Shown: in pieces, positions 52,669 to 61,623 of the stretch | Numbering within the stretch: the first letter of the stretch is position 1 | Layout of the letters: each line of letters begins with the position of its first letter | Source: an uncultured Clostridium sp. | GTDB lineage: Bacteria > Bacillota > Clostridia > Lachnospirales > Lachnospiraceae | Direction: 5' to 3' | Length of the DNA: 64,000 bases | Assembly: GCA_902496665.1 (NCBI GenBank) | Contig: CABVBU010000002.1 | Location: 1-64,000 of the forward strand | Notes under the pieces: model-generated | Databases searched by the model: none | What the model was told of the DNA's origin: nothing | Seen by the model: the letters and a program-made list of their open reading frames with translations, nothing else | Position numbers and translations under genes: made by a program

Positions 52669-52692
52669 GAGTGTGAACTTTTTCTTAACTCA

Positions 52693-52721
52693 TTGTTTTT
52701 GGGTGTGAAATATGCTAAAAT
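52693..52721 (+). promoter_or_regulatory. Possible promoter of the DUF4321-radC-mre cluster
   Basis: TTGTTT (52693-52698), a 17 bp spacer and TAAAAT (52716-52721). The leader is about 70 nt. Confidence 0.55.
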
Positions 52722-52799
52722 TTCCTGCATAGGCGAAACAAACAGCTGCCGGGGCTGACGATCATGCGCAGTTCCGGCGATCGAGAGGAATGAAACAGT

Positions 52800-53051
52800 A
52801 TGAAGAGTAAAAGTTCCTGGGCGCTGCTTCTCCTTCTGCTTTCCGGAATCGTTCTGGGAGGCTTTATCGGGGAGATGACAGCGAAGGTACCGGGACTTTC
52901 CTGGTTGAATTTTGGAGAATCCTTTGGTCTTAACGATCCACTGATCCTTAACCTCGGGATCCTCGTGATCACGTTCGGACTCAGCATCCGGATCACGATG
53001 GCGAGCATCATCGGCGTGATCATCGCAATTTTAATTTACCATTTTCTGTAG
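52800..53051 (+). CDS. DUF4321 small membrane protein
   Basis: 83 residues with two membrane segments (WALLLLLLSGIVLGGFIGEM at 7-26 and about 58-82) joined by a loop VPGLSWLNFGESFGL. This is the DUF4321 family, found upstream of radC/mre genes in clostridia; function unknown, likely linked to the division or elongation machinery by position. GAGAGGAA precedes the ATG. Confidence 0.88.
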   Translation: MKSKSSWALLLLLLSGIVLGGFIGEMTAKVPGLSWLNFGESFGLNDPLILNLGILVITFGLSIRITMASIIGVIIAILIYHFL

Positions 53052-53109
53052 GAAAAGGGGCATCTGCCGTATCGTGTACTTGGAGAGACAGGAAAGGCGG
53101 AATGTCAGT

Positions 53110-53817
53110 ATGGAAAAGAAAAATGGAAAGACAATGAAGGGACTTCCGGTCTCGGAACGCCCCTACGAGAAGGTGCTGGAGAAAGGGCCGGTATCCCTCT
53201 CGGACGCGGAGCTTCTCTCCGTGATCCTGCGCTCCGGGGCGAAAAATATCCCGGTGCGGGACATGGCGGAGGAAATCTTAAATGCCGGAAATCCGCCGGG
53301 ACTTGCGGGACTTCTCCACGGAACAGTGGAGGACTATAAGGAGATCCACGGTGTCGGTGAGGTGAAGGCGATCCAGCTTGCCTGTATCGGAGAACTCTCC
53401 GCCAGAATCTGGAAGGCGGCGGCATCGGAGAAGAACATCATTTTTGACGCACCGTCGAAAGTGGCGGCCTTTTATATGGAGGAAATGCGCCATTTAGAGC
53501 AGGAGAACTTAAAACTTCTGCTCCTGAACACGAAAAATATTCTGCTGAGGGATATCACAGTCTCCAGGGGAACGGTGAACGCATCCTGCGCGACACCGCG
53601 GGAGATCTATATCGAGGCGCTGCGCTTCAGGGCCTGCGGGATCATCCTGCTCCACAACCATCCCAGCGGGGACCCGACACCCAGCCGGGAAGACTGCCTT
53701 TTCACAGAACGGGTCCGGGAAGCCGGGAGTCTTATGGGAGTCCCGCTTTTAGACCATATCATTATCGGAGATAATTCCTATGTGAGCCTTAGAGAACGGG
53801 GAATTTTTGAAACATGA
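53110..53817 (+). CDS. radC: RadC/JAMM-domain protein
   Basis: 235 residues: a helix-hairpin-helix part (DAELLSVILRSGAKNIPV, IHGVGEVKAIQL) and a C-terminal JAMM metalloprotease-like domain with HNHPSGDPTPSREDC. The old link to DNA repair is not supported in later work; the function is unknown. I chose the ATG at 53110 (GGAAAGGCGG 9 bases before) over an in-frame GTG at 53074. The stop overlaps the mreC start (ATGA). Confidence 0.93.
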   Translation: MEKKNGKTMKGLPVSERPYEKVLEKGPVSLSDAELLSVILRSGAKNIPVRDMAEEILNAGNPPGLAGLLHGTVEDYKEIHGVGEVKAIQLACIGELSARIWKAAASEKNIIFDAPSKVAAFYMEEMRHLEQENLKLLLLNTKNILLRDITVSRGTVNASCATPREIYIEALRFRACGIILLHNHPSGDPTPSREDCLFTERVREAGSLMGVPLLDHIIIGDNSYVSLRERGIFET

Positions 53818-54659
53818 AAAACAATACGAAATATTTTCTATTTGGACTGTCGCTTCTCTGCGTCTGCATGATCGGAATCACGACCATCAAGGGAAGCATC
53901 TTAAACCCGCTGAGAACCGCGGTGGGCTATGTGCTGGTGCCGATCCAGTCCGGCGTGAATCAGGTTGGCGGCGGTCTCTACAATGAACTGAGCAGTGTCG
54001 GAAAGCTTAAGACGGCACTGGCGGAGAATGAAACCTTAAAGACGAGAGTGGATGAGCTGACGGAGGAGAACACGAGACTCCGCTCCGAACAGTTTGAGTT
54101 AGAGCGTTTAAGAAGCCTCTACGAGCTGGATCAGGAGTACATGCAGTACCATAAGATCGGTGCCCGGATCATCGCAAAGGACTCCAGCTCCTGGTTTTCC
54201 GTATTTCGCATCGACAAAGGGTCTGATGACGGAATCAAGGAGGACATGAATGTCATCGCAGGCGGCGGTCTTGTTGGCATCGTCACAGACGTGGGTGCAA
54301 ACTACGCCACAGTCCGCTCCATCATTGATGATTCCAGCCGTGTGAGTGCCATGGCACAGCAGTCCGGGGACTCCTGCATCGTGGCAGGTGATCTGCAGCT
54401 CTTTAAAGAGGGCCGCTTAAAGCTTTCTTACATGGAAAAGGACGATGATATCAAGGACGGCGACATGATCGTCACCTCTAATATCAGCGGAAAGTTCCTG
54501 CCGGGAATCCTTGTGGGATACGCCACGGACATCACGGTAGACTACAATGACAACCTGACAAAATCAGGATACCTGATTCCTGCCGCGAGGTTCGACAGAC
54601 TTCAGGAGGTCCTGGTGATCACAGACTTAAAGGATGCGGGGCCGGAGATCAATGAATAG
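53814..54659 (+). CDS. mreC: Rod shape-determining protein MreC
   Basis: 281 residues: an N-terminal membrane span (about 8-25), a coiled coil (about 55-100, LKTALAENETLKTRVDELTE), then the two beta-barrel MreC domain (WFSVFRIDKGSDDGIKEDM, GLVGIVTDVGANYATVRSII). It bridges the elongasome in the extracellular space and controls PBP2. It follows radC with a 4-base overlap. mreB, often between radC and mreC in clostridia, is absent here. Confidence 0.95.
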   Translation: MKNNTKYFLFGLSLLCVCMIGITTIKGSILNPLRTAVGYVLVPIQSGVNQVGGGLYNELSSVGKLKTALAENETLKTRVDELTEENTRLRSEQFELERLRSLYELDQEYMQYHKIGARIIAKDSSSWFSVFRIDKGSDDGIKEDMNVIAGGGLVGIVTDVGANYATVRSIIDDSSRVSAMAQQSGDSCIVAGDLQLFKEGRLKLSYMEKDDDIKDGDMIVTSNISGKFLPGILVGYATDITVDYNDNLTKSGYLIPAARFDRLQEVLVITDLKDAGPEINE

Positions 54660-55182
54660 CAATATGAAACGGATCATTGTAAACTTTGTTCTGGTGATCC
54701 TGGCATTTATCGTGCAGACATGTATTTTCCCGCTGCTGCCGTTTCTGGCGGTATACCCAAACCTCATGGTGATCCTGGTGTTCTCCTTTGGGTTTATCAG
54801 GGGAAGCGCATGGGGGATGGGCTACGGGCTGATCGTGGGACTTTTGATGGATCTGTCATCCGGAGGTTCCTTGGGGTTCCATACGCTTGTCTTTATCTGG
54901 ATGGGCTATGTGAACGGAATCTGCACAAAATACTATTATGAGGACTATATTACGCTGCCGCTGGTGCTTTCGGCGCTGAACGAAGTGTTTTATAATTTCT
55001 ATCTTTATGTATTCGGATTCCTGGTGCGGGGAAGATTGAATTTCGGTTATTATTTTATCAATATTATCCTGCCGGAGACGATCTTCACCGTTGTGACAAC
55101 ACTGATCCTGTACCGGCTGTTCCTGTATATCAGCCGCAAACTGGAAGAGATGGAAAAAAGGAGAGACACAACGATTGTTTAA
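54652..55182 (+). CDS. mreD: Rod shape-determining protein MreD
   Basis: 176 residues with five or six membrane helices (IIVNFVLVILAFIVQTCIF first). MreD is the integral partner of MreC in the elongasome. The ATG at 54652 overlaps the mreC stop, with GGAG just upstream. Its last codons overlap the pbp2 start by 8 bases. Confidence 0.93.
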   Translation: MNSNMKRIIVNFVLVILAFIVQTCIFPLLPFLAVYPNLMVILVFSFGFIRGSAWGMGYGLIVGLLMDLSSGGSLGFHTLVFIWMGYVNGICTKYYYEDYITLPLVLSALNEVFYNFYLYVFGFLVRGRLNFGYYFINIILPETIFTVVTTLILYRLFLYISRKLEEMEKRRDTTIV

Positions 55183-58054
55183 CGATTTTTCTGAGATCCT
55201 GAAAGAGTTTTTGAAAAAGCTGCTGTCGTCAAGACTTGTGATCCTGTCGGTGGTATTTGTGGGGCTTTACGCGATCCTGGGCATGCGCCTGTTCAATCTG
55301 CAGATCATTGAGGGAGAGCAGTACCAGGAAAACTATATGGCAAAGACAGAGAAAAAGATCAGTCTTACCGGTACCCGTGGAAATATTTATGACAGAAATG
55401 GGAATGTTCTTGCATATAATAAACTGTCATACAATGTGACGCTTCAGGATAACGGAGATTACAAGAGATCCAACGACAGAAACCGGATGCTTTTAGAGCT
55501 TGTCCGGATCTTGAACCGCCACGGCGAGAGCGTGGAAGGTGAGTTTTCCATTGGATATGATTCCTCCGGGGAGATGATCTTCACGACGACCAGCGAGACG
55601 GCAAGAAGACGTTTCCTGAGCGATTACTACGGATTAAAAAAGACGGACGAGCTGGATGACGCGGAAGGAAAATATCCTTCCGATGTGACGGCGAGGGAAG
55701 TTTTTGACGACAGGGTGAAGTACTACGGTCTTGACCAGCTGAAGGATGACAACGGAAATCCTATCGAGCTCACCGACGAGGAAGCTCTCGGGATCATCAA
55801 CATCCGCTACACGATGGGACTCACTGCATACAGGAAATATGAGTCTACGACGATCGCCTCCGATGTCAGCAAGGAGACTATGACGGATGTCCTGGAAAAC
55901 TCCGGAAACTTAAAGGGTGTAGAAATCGAGGAATCCACGATCCGTGTATACAATGACAGTGTCTATTTTGCACCGATCATCGGTTACATCGGAAAAGTCT
56001 GGGATGACGAGCTTGAAAAACTGCGGGAGACGAACCCGGATTACGAGCTGACAGACCTTGTGGGTAAGACCGGAATCGAGGCGTCCATGGAGACGGAACT
56101 TCAGGGAAAGAAAGGTTCCCAGACCATGTATGTGGACAGTATGGGACGGATCCTGGAGGTCGTTAAAAGGACGGAGCCGGAGGCCGGACATGACATCTAC
56201 CTGACGCTGGACCGTGATCTTCAGATCGGTGTGTACCATATTCTGGAGCAGCAGCTCGCCGGTATCATCACGGACAAGCTTGTAAACCGCGACCTGGATG
56301 ACAACGATTACAAGAAAGCGGCGAATATCCCGATTCCGGTGAAGGATGTTTACTATCAGCTGATCAACAACAATGTTCTGGATCTTTCTGCGTTCTCTGC
56401 GCCGGAGGCATCCCAGACAGAGAAAAATATTTATGCGAAATACAGTCAGTCGAGAGAGCAGATCCTGACTCAGATCAGGAGCGAGCTCACGGACGGATCC
56501 GCAAGAAAGATGATGGACCTGCCAGAAGATATGTTTGCCTATATGCAGTATATCTACACGCTGCTTTCTGACCGTCAGATCATCAAGACGGATAAGATCG
56601 ACCAGGAGTCCGATACCTATAAGGCGTGGAAAGACGATTCCATCAGCCTCAGGGATTACTTGTACGACGGAATCGCTGAGAGCTGGATCGACACGACAAA
56701 GTTAAAGATCAAGTCCAGATATTCCGACGCGGACAGCATTTACCAGACCATCGTGGAATATGTGCTGGATGACCTGCAGAACGATGCGGCCTTCACAAAG
56801 AAGATCTTCCGGTATCTCGTAAACAACGGCACCGTATCCGGCAAGGAGCTCTGTCTCGCCCTCTATGACCAGAATATCCTGGCATACGACGAGAATGAAG
56901 TCCGGATGCTAGAGGCGGGCGGAGACGAGTACGCGTTCCAGTTTGTCAGAAAGAAGATCTCCGATATCGAGATCACACCGGCCCAGCTGGCTCTGGATCC
57001 GTGTTCTGCCAGCGCGGTCATCACGGACGTCAACACCGGTGAGGTGCGGGCGCTGGTGACATACCCGAGCTACGACAATAACAAGTTCTCCGGAACTGTG
57101 GATGCGGAGTATTACAATAAGTTAAATAATGACCAGTCCCTGCCACTCTTCAACAATGCCACTCAGGCACAGAAAGCGCCGGGTTCCACCTTCAAACCGA
57201 TCATCGCGGTAGCGGCTTTGGAGGAGGGAGTCATCGGATTAAACGACACGGTGAACTGTACCGGCATCTATAAGGAGATCTCACCGGCGTTGAGATGTTG
57301 GATCTATCCGGGACAGCATGGACCTCTCGATGTGGTCCACGGTATCCAGAATTCCTGCAACGTGTTCTTCTCCGAGATGGGACACCGTCTCTCCATGGAC
57401 GAGAACGGCAACTATTCACCGGAGCTCGGTATCGAGAAGATTCGGAAATACGCGTCGCTGTTCGGTCTGGATGAGACATCAGGAATCGAGATCGCTGAGA
57501 GAGAGCCGCAGATGACAACGGAGAAGCCGGAAGCGTCCTCCATCGGACAGGGTAAGAACTCTTACTCCAACGTCCAGCTTTCCAGATATATCACGGCTGT
57601 GGCCAACAAGGGAACAGTCTTCAAACTGAGTCTTCTCGATAAGATGACAGATTCCCAGGGAAATCTCTTAGAAGATTTCACTCCGGAGGTCCGCTCTACC
57701 ATCGATGTGAAGGATTCCACATGGAACGCGGTCCACACCGGTATGCGCCGGGTTATCTCCGACGGTTCCGCGAGAAAGATCTTCAGCGATCTAGAGGTGG
57801 ATATCGCCGGTAAGACAGGTACTGCCGAGGAGATCAAAAACGGACACCGCATCAACCATGCGTTCTTCGTTTCCTTTGCACCTTACCAGAATCCGGAAAT
57901 TGCGGTGACGGTAAATATTCCGTATGGATATTCGTCATCCAACGCAGCGACGGCCGCGAAAAATATTTATCGTTTCTACTACGGATATACAGACCTGAAT
58001 TACATTCTGAATAACAGTGCGCTGAACTCTTCGAACGTAGAGATCGGAGACTAG
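55175..58054 (+). CDS. mrdA: Penicillin-binding protein 2 (class B, elongation), TTG start
   Basis: The monofunctional transpeptidase of the elongasome. 959 residues, well above the usual 600-700. Layout: one membrane span (about 17-36), the dimerisation domain starting GTRGNIYDRNGNVLAYN, a long insert (about 380-600) rich in charged residues, and the transpeptidase with S671-x-x-K674 (GSTFK), S727-C-N729 and K880-T-G. The start is a TTG at 55175: AAAGGAGAG lies 8 bases before it and the next ATG would remove the membrane anchor. RodA, its glycosyltransferase partner, lies 2 kb downstream. Confidence 0.93.
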   Translation: MFNDFSEILKEFLKKLLSSRLVILSVVFVGLYAILGMRLFNLQIIEGEQYQENYMAKTEKKISLTGTRGNIYDRNGNVLAYNKLSYNVTLQDNGDYKRSNDRNRMLLELVRILNRHGESVEGEFSIGYDSSGEMIFTTTSETARRRFLSDYYGLKKTDELDDAEGKYPSDVTAREVFDDRVKYYGLDQLKDDNGNPIELTDEEALGIINIRYTMGLTAYRKYESTTIASDVSKETMTDVLENSGNLKGVEIEESTIRVYNDSVYFAPIIGYIGKVWDDELEKLRETNPDYELTDLVGKTGIEASMETELQGKKGSQTMYVDSMGRILEVVKRTEPEAGHDIYLTLDRDLQIGVYHILEQQLAGIITDKLVNRDLDDNDYKKAANIPIPVKDVYYQLINNNVLDLSAFSAPEASQTEKNIYAKYSQSREQILTQIRSELTDGSARKMMDLPEDMFAYMQYIYTLLSDRQIIKTDKIDQESDTYKAWKDDSISLRDYLYDGIAESWIDTTKLKIKSRYSDADSIYQTIVEYVLDDLQNDAAFTKKIFRYLVNNGTVSGKELCLALYDQNILAYDENEVRMLEAGGDEYAFQFVRKKISDIEITPAQLALDPCSASAVITDVNTGEVRALVTYPSYDNNKFSGTVDAEYYNKLNNDQSLPLFNNATQAQKAPGSTFKPIIAVAALEEGVIGLNDTVNCTGIYKEISPALRCWIYPGQHGPLDVVHGIQNSCNVFFSEMGHRLSMDENGNYSPELGIEKIRKYASLFGLDETSGIEIAEREPQMTTEKPEASSIGQGKNSYSNVQLSRYITAVANKGTVFKLSLLDKMTDSQGNLLEDFTPEVRSTIDVKDSTWNAVHTGMRRVISDGSARKIFSDLEVDIAGKTGTAEEIKNGHRINHAFFVSFAPYQNPEIAVTVNIPYGYSSSNAATAAKNIYRFYYGYTDLNYILNNSALNSSNVEIGD

Positions 58055-58081
58055 TCCACGCACTGCACAAACAAAAAGCTG

Positions 58082-58105
58082 CAGCCCGGCGAATCTGCCG
58101 GGCTG
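58082..58105 (+). other. GC hairpin between mrdA and minC
   Basis: A perfect 9 bp stem (58082-58090 with 58097-58105) with a 6-nt loop and no T run after it. An A run before it would suit a minus-strand terminator, but no minus-strand gene is near. Probably a 3'-end stabiliser. Confidence 0.4.
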
Positions 58106-58168
58106 TAAGGCGTTGACGGACCGGCGGTCTGGTTTACCTGCCGAAGTTACATAAAGGGGGATTTCAAG

Positions 58169-58834
58169 ATGAAAGATGCTGTCGTAATCAAGGGAAATAA
58201 AGCGGGAATGACGGTTTATCTGGAGAAAGACCTGGATTTTGAGGAGGTTCTTCAGGCAATCGCAAAGAAGTTCAAGGCGACGGCGAAATTCTGGGGAGCT
58301 GCCCAGATGACGCTGACACTGGAGGGACGGGATCTGACACCGGAGGAGGAGTACCGTGTCGTTCAGACTATTACGGAAAACTCCGACATTGAGGTGCTTT
58401 GCCTTCTTGACACGGACGGGAATCGGACGAAAAAGTGTGAGCAGGCGCTAAATGAGAGACTTATGGAGCTGTCCTCCCTCACAGGCCAGTTTTATAAGGG
58501 AAATCTCCGCGACGGGGATGAACTGGAATCGGAAGCCAGTATCGTCGTGATCGGTGATGTGGAAAAGGGAGCGAAGGTCAGCGCGAAAGGAAATATCATC
58601 GTCTTAGGGGCGCTCCGCGGAGCGGCTTACGCAGGTGTCTGTGGGAATGAGGACGCGGTGATCGTCGCCTTCGAGATGGCACCGATGTCTGTGCGGATCG
58701 CCGGACTTTCCCTGAAAAAAGCTGGAAACGGACGTCACCTGGGGCGGGGGCCGATGATGATCCTGTCCGAAAACGGGAAAGTTGTCGAAGAGCCGATTAA
58801 GAAGAGCTTTTTGAGCGCACTTAACTTTATTTAG
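58169..58834 (+). CDS. minC: Septum site-determining protein MinC
   Basis: 221 residues. MinC inhibits FtsZ assembly away from midcell. The N-terminal domain (about 1-100) is followed by the right-handed beta-helix C-domain with VVIGDVEKGAKVSAKGNIIV and LGALRGAAYAG, which binds MinD. GGGGGAT precedes the ATG. minD follows after a 171 bp AT-rich gap, minE directly. Confidence 0.94.
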   Translation: MKDAVVIKGNKAGMTVYLEKDLDFEEVLQAIAKKFKATAKFWGAAQMTLTLEGRDLTPEEEYRVVQTITENSDIEVLCLLDTDGNRTKKCEQALNERLMELSSLTGQFYKGNLRDGDELESEASIVVIGDVEKGAKVSAKGNIIVLGALRGAAYAGVCGNEDAVIVAFEMAPMSVRIAGLSLKKAGNGRHLGRGPMMILSENGKVVEEPIKKSFLSALNFI

Positions 58835-59005
58835 GTTGCAAATAACTAACTGCCTTTCCTAAATTTTTAATAAACTCCATTTTTTACTGGAATTTTTTGC
58901 TTTTTTCATGTAAAATATATTTTGTGGATTTATGTCCAGGCAGCGCCATTCTCAGAAAATAGAACCGCTGCGGTACATTACAACTGAATACAGGAGGATA
59001 TTCTT

Positions 59006-59797
59006 ATGAGTGAAGTCATTGTTGTTACATCCGGAAAAGGGGGTGTTGGCAAGACGACGACCTCAGCGAATGTCGGTACAGGACTTGCCATGCTTGGGGA
59101 AAAAGTAATTCTGATCGATACAGATATCGGTCTGAGAAACCTCGACGTGGTGATGGGACTGGAAAACCGTATCGTCTACAATCTTGTGGACGTCGTGGAG
59201 GGAAACTGCCGTCTGAAGCAGGCACTGATAAAAGACAAAAGATATCCAAACCTGTTTTTACTTCCGTCCGCCCAGACCAGGGACAAGTCTTCCGTGACTC
59301 CCGGCCAGATGCGAAAGCTGGTGGATGACCTGAGAGAAGAGTTTGATTATGTACTGTTAGACTGTCCTGCCGGAATCGAGCAGGGATTTAAGAACGCCAT
59401 CGCCGGAGCGGACCGTGCCTTTGTGGTGACAACTCCCGAAGTGTCAGCAATCCGTGATGCGGACCGGATCATCGGTCTTCTGGAAGCAGAGGAGATCTCA
59501 AAGATGGATCTCATCGTAAACCGGATCCGGATGGATATGGTCCGGCGCGGAGACATGATGTCAATGGAGGACGTGACGGATATTCTCGGAATCCCAATCC
59601 TCGGTGCGATCCCGGACGATGAGGAGATCGTGATCTCCACGAACCAGGGGGAACCTCTGGTGGGAATGAATTCCTTTGCCGGACAGGCTTATCTTAATAT
59701 CTGTAAGCGGATACTTGGTCAGGAGGTGCCGCTTATGGGGCTTGAGAAAAATAAAGGATTCTTCCATATGTTTAGCGGCCTCTTAAAACGGGCATAA
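59006..59797 (+). CDS. minD: Septum site-determining ATPase MinD
   Basis: 263 residues, a ParA-type ATPase with the deviant Walker A SGKGGVGKTT (Lys11 and Lys16), DTDIGLRNLDVVMG, and LLDCPAGIEQGF. The C-terminal end (FFHMFSGLLKRA) is the amphipathic membrane-targeting helix. It recruits MinC and is cycled by MinE. CAGGAGGA precedes the ATG. Confidence 0.97.
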   Translation: MSEVIVVTSGKGGVGKTTTSANVGTGLAMLGEKVILIDTDIGLRNLDVVMGLENRIVYNLVDVVEGNCRLKQALIKDKRYPNLFLLPSAQTRDKSSVTPGQMRKLVDDLREEFDYVLLDCPAGIEQGFKNAIAGADRAFVVTTPEVSAIRDADRIIGLLEAEEISKMDLIVNRIRMDMVRRGDMMSMEDVTDILGIPILGAIPDDEEIVISTNQGEPLVGMNSFAGQAYLNICKRILGQEVPLMGLEKNKGFFHMFSGLLKRA

Positions 59798-60082
59798 ATG
59801 AAGAAGAGGCTGTTCCATATCCTGACAGGAAGAAATTCCGGAAACATCGCAAAAAAACGGCTTGAATTTCTGCTGATCGCAGATCGGACCGGATGTACAC
59901 CGGAAATTCTCGAAATGTTAAAAAACGACATGATAAAAGTCATATCAAGATATATGATGATCGATCCGGAGCAGCTGGAGGTCAAGGTGATTCATATGGA
60001 CCACAAAAGGGCGGGAGAGAAGCTCCCTGTCCTGTATGCCAGCATCCCGGTTCGGGAACTGCTAGTTAAGGGGACATTTTAG
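59798..60082 (+). CDS. minE: Cell division topological specificity factor MinE
   Basis: 94 residues. It stimulates MinD ATPase and so drives pole-to-pole or ring behaviour of MinCD. The N-terminal part (RLEFLLIADRTGCTPEILEML) carries the anti-MinCD helix, and the C-terminal part the topological domain (VKVIHMDHKRAGEKL). The ATG follows the minD stop with no gap. Having MinE, rather than DivIVA-MinJ as in Bacillus, is normal for clostridia. Confidence 0.93.
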   Translation: MKKRLFHILTGRNSGNIAKKRLEFLLIADRTGCTPEILEMLKNDMIKVISRYMMIDPEQLEVKVIHMDHKRAGEKLPVLYASIPVRELLVKGTF

Positions 60083-60085
60083 TAC

Positions 60086-61216
60086 ATGTTTTCAGAATAC
60101 AATTTTAGAAACTTCAATTTCCGCCTGCTGTTCTATGCCCTGGCATTAAATGTCATCGGGCTTCTCGTGATCAACAGCGCGGTAAACGGAGACAGAAGCT
60201 ATATCAACCGCCAGTTGATCGGCCTTTTCGGCGGACTGGTGATCATGCTCTTCCTGGCTCTGACGGATTACCACAAACTGATGCGCTGCACCGGCGTGAT
60301 TTACCTTGGATGTGTGGCGATCCTTCTCGCGATCATCGTTGCGGGACAGTTCGGAGGAGCCGGAACCGGTGCGAGACGCTGGATCACACTTCCTGTTATC
60401 GGACGTTTCCAGCCGTCGGAATTTGTTAAGATCGGTCTGATCATTTTCTTCTCCTGGTTTCTGCAGCGAAATCAGGAGAAGATCAACAATCTCCGCACGT
60501 TGATCATCGTCGGAGCGTTTGCTGCGGTTCCGCTGCTCTTAATTATGAAGCAGCCGGATCTGTCCACGAGTATCGTTATCGTGTTTATCATCGTATGCCT
60601 GATCTTTGTTACAGGACTCAGCTACAAATGGATCGTCGGCGCTGCCGCTGTCGGGATCCCGGGGCTGGCCCTCACGGTATTTCTCGCTGAGCGAGGCGCA
60701 GTGCCGTTTCTGACAGGATACCAGGTAAACCGAATCCTGGCTTTCATCAATCCTGGAAAATATGCGGACTTGAACGTTCAGCAGGATAACTCAAAGATGG
60801 CCATCGGATCGGGAATGCTGTATGGAAAGGGCCTGCTCAATGAAACGGCTATTTCCGTAAAGAACGGAAATTTCTTATCGGAGGAACACACCGATTTTAT
60901 TTTCGCCGTGATCGGCGAGGAGATGGGCTTTGTGGGCTGCATGCTTGTGCTGGTCCTGTACCTTCTCTTTGTATTTGAATGCCTGCGAATGGCAGGGAGA
61001 ACGAGAGACCTGACCGGAAAGCTTCTCTGTACGGGAATGGCTGCTCTCGTTGGATTCCAGGCATTTACAAACATTGCGGTTGCCACCGGAATTTTTCCAA
61101 ACACCGGACTTCCGCTTCCGTTTATCAGTTATGGTGTAAGTTCTCTGGTAAGTCTTTATATCGGCATCGGCGTTCTCTTAAACGTCGGACTGCAGCAAAA
61201 TAAACTAGAATTCTAG
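60086..61216 (+). CDS. rodA: RodA/FtsW-type peptidoglycan glycosyltransferase
   Basis: 376 residues with about ten membrane segments. RodA is a SEDS glycosyltransferase that polymerises lipid II together with PBP2. The motifs RRWITLP/FQPSEFVKI, KQPDLSTS (with the likely catalytic Asp), EEHTDFIFAVIGEE and FPNTGLPLPFISYG are present. It starts 3 bp after minE. With mreC, mreD and mrdA it makes a near-complete elongation set. Confidence 0.95.
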   Translation: MFSEYNFRNFNFRLLFYALALNVIGLLVINSAVNGDRSYINRQLIGLFGGLVIMLFLALTDYHKLMRCTGVIYLGCVAILLAIIVAGQFGGAGTGARRWITLPVIGRFQPSEFVKIGLIIFFSWFLQRNQEKINNLRTLIIVGAFAAVPLLLIMKQPDLSTSIVIVFIIVCLIFVTGLSYKWIVGAAAVGIPGLALTVFLAERGAVPFLTGYQVNRILAFINPGKYADLNVQQDNSKMAIGSGMLYGKGLLNETAISVKNGNFLSEEHTDFIFAVIGEEMGFVGCMLVLVLYLLFVFECLRMAGRTRDLTGKLLCTGMAALVGFQAFTNIAVATGIFPNTGLPLPFISYGVSSLVSLYIGIGVLLNVGLQQNKLEF

Positions 61217-61227
61217 GAGGTATTGTT

Positions 61228-61623
61228 ATGAATGTTGGACTGATCGCGCATGATTCCAAAAAGAAACTGATGCAGAATTTCTGTATCGCGTACAAGGGAA
61301 TCTTAAGTAAACATAACCTCTATGCGACCGGAACCACCGGCAAACTCATCGAGGAAGTCACAAATTTAAATATCCATAAATTCCTGCCTGGGCATCTTGG
61401 CGGGGAGCAGCAGATGGGAGCACAGATCGAGAACAACGATATGGACCTCGTGATTTTCTTAAGAGATCCGCTGTCCCCAAAGTCTCATGAGCCGGATGTA
61501 AACAAGGCTGTGAAACTTTGCGATATCCACAATGTCCCGTTAGCGACAAACCTCGCTACGGCGGAACTTCTGATCAAGGCCTTGGACCGCGGCGATCTGG
61601 AATGGCGCGAGATGTATAAGTAA
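61228..61623 (+). CDS. mgsA: Methylglyoxal synthase
   Basis: 131 residues. It converts dihydroxyacetone phosphate to methylglyoxal, a bypass that frees phosphate when glycolysis backs up. Motifs: ALIAHDSKK-like start (GLIAHDSKK), TGTTG phosphate loop, and FLRDPLSPKSHEPD with the active-site Asp. TAGGAGGT precedes the ATG. In clostridia mgsA is a common last member of the min-rodA cluster. Its stop overlaps the next start by 1 base (TAATG). Confidence 0.96.
   Translation: MNVGLIAHDSKKKLMQNFCIAYKGILSKHNLYATGTTGKLIEEVTNLNIHKFLPGHLGGEQQMGAQIENNDMDLVIFLRDPLSPKSHEPDVNKAVKLCDIHNVPLATNLATAELLIKALDRGDLEWREMYK

Noticed and set aside
58113..58150. TTGACG before minC as a -35
   Set aside because: No acceptable -10 at 16-18 bp spacing.
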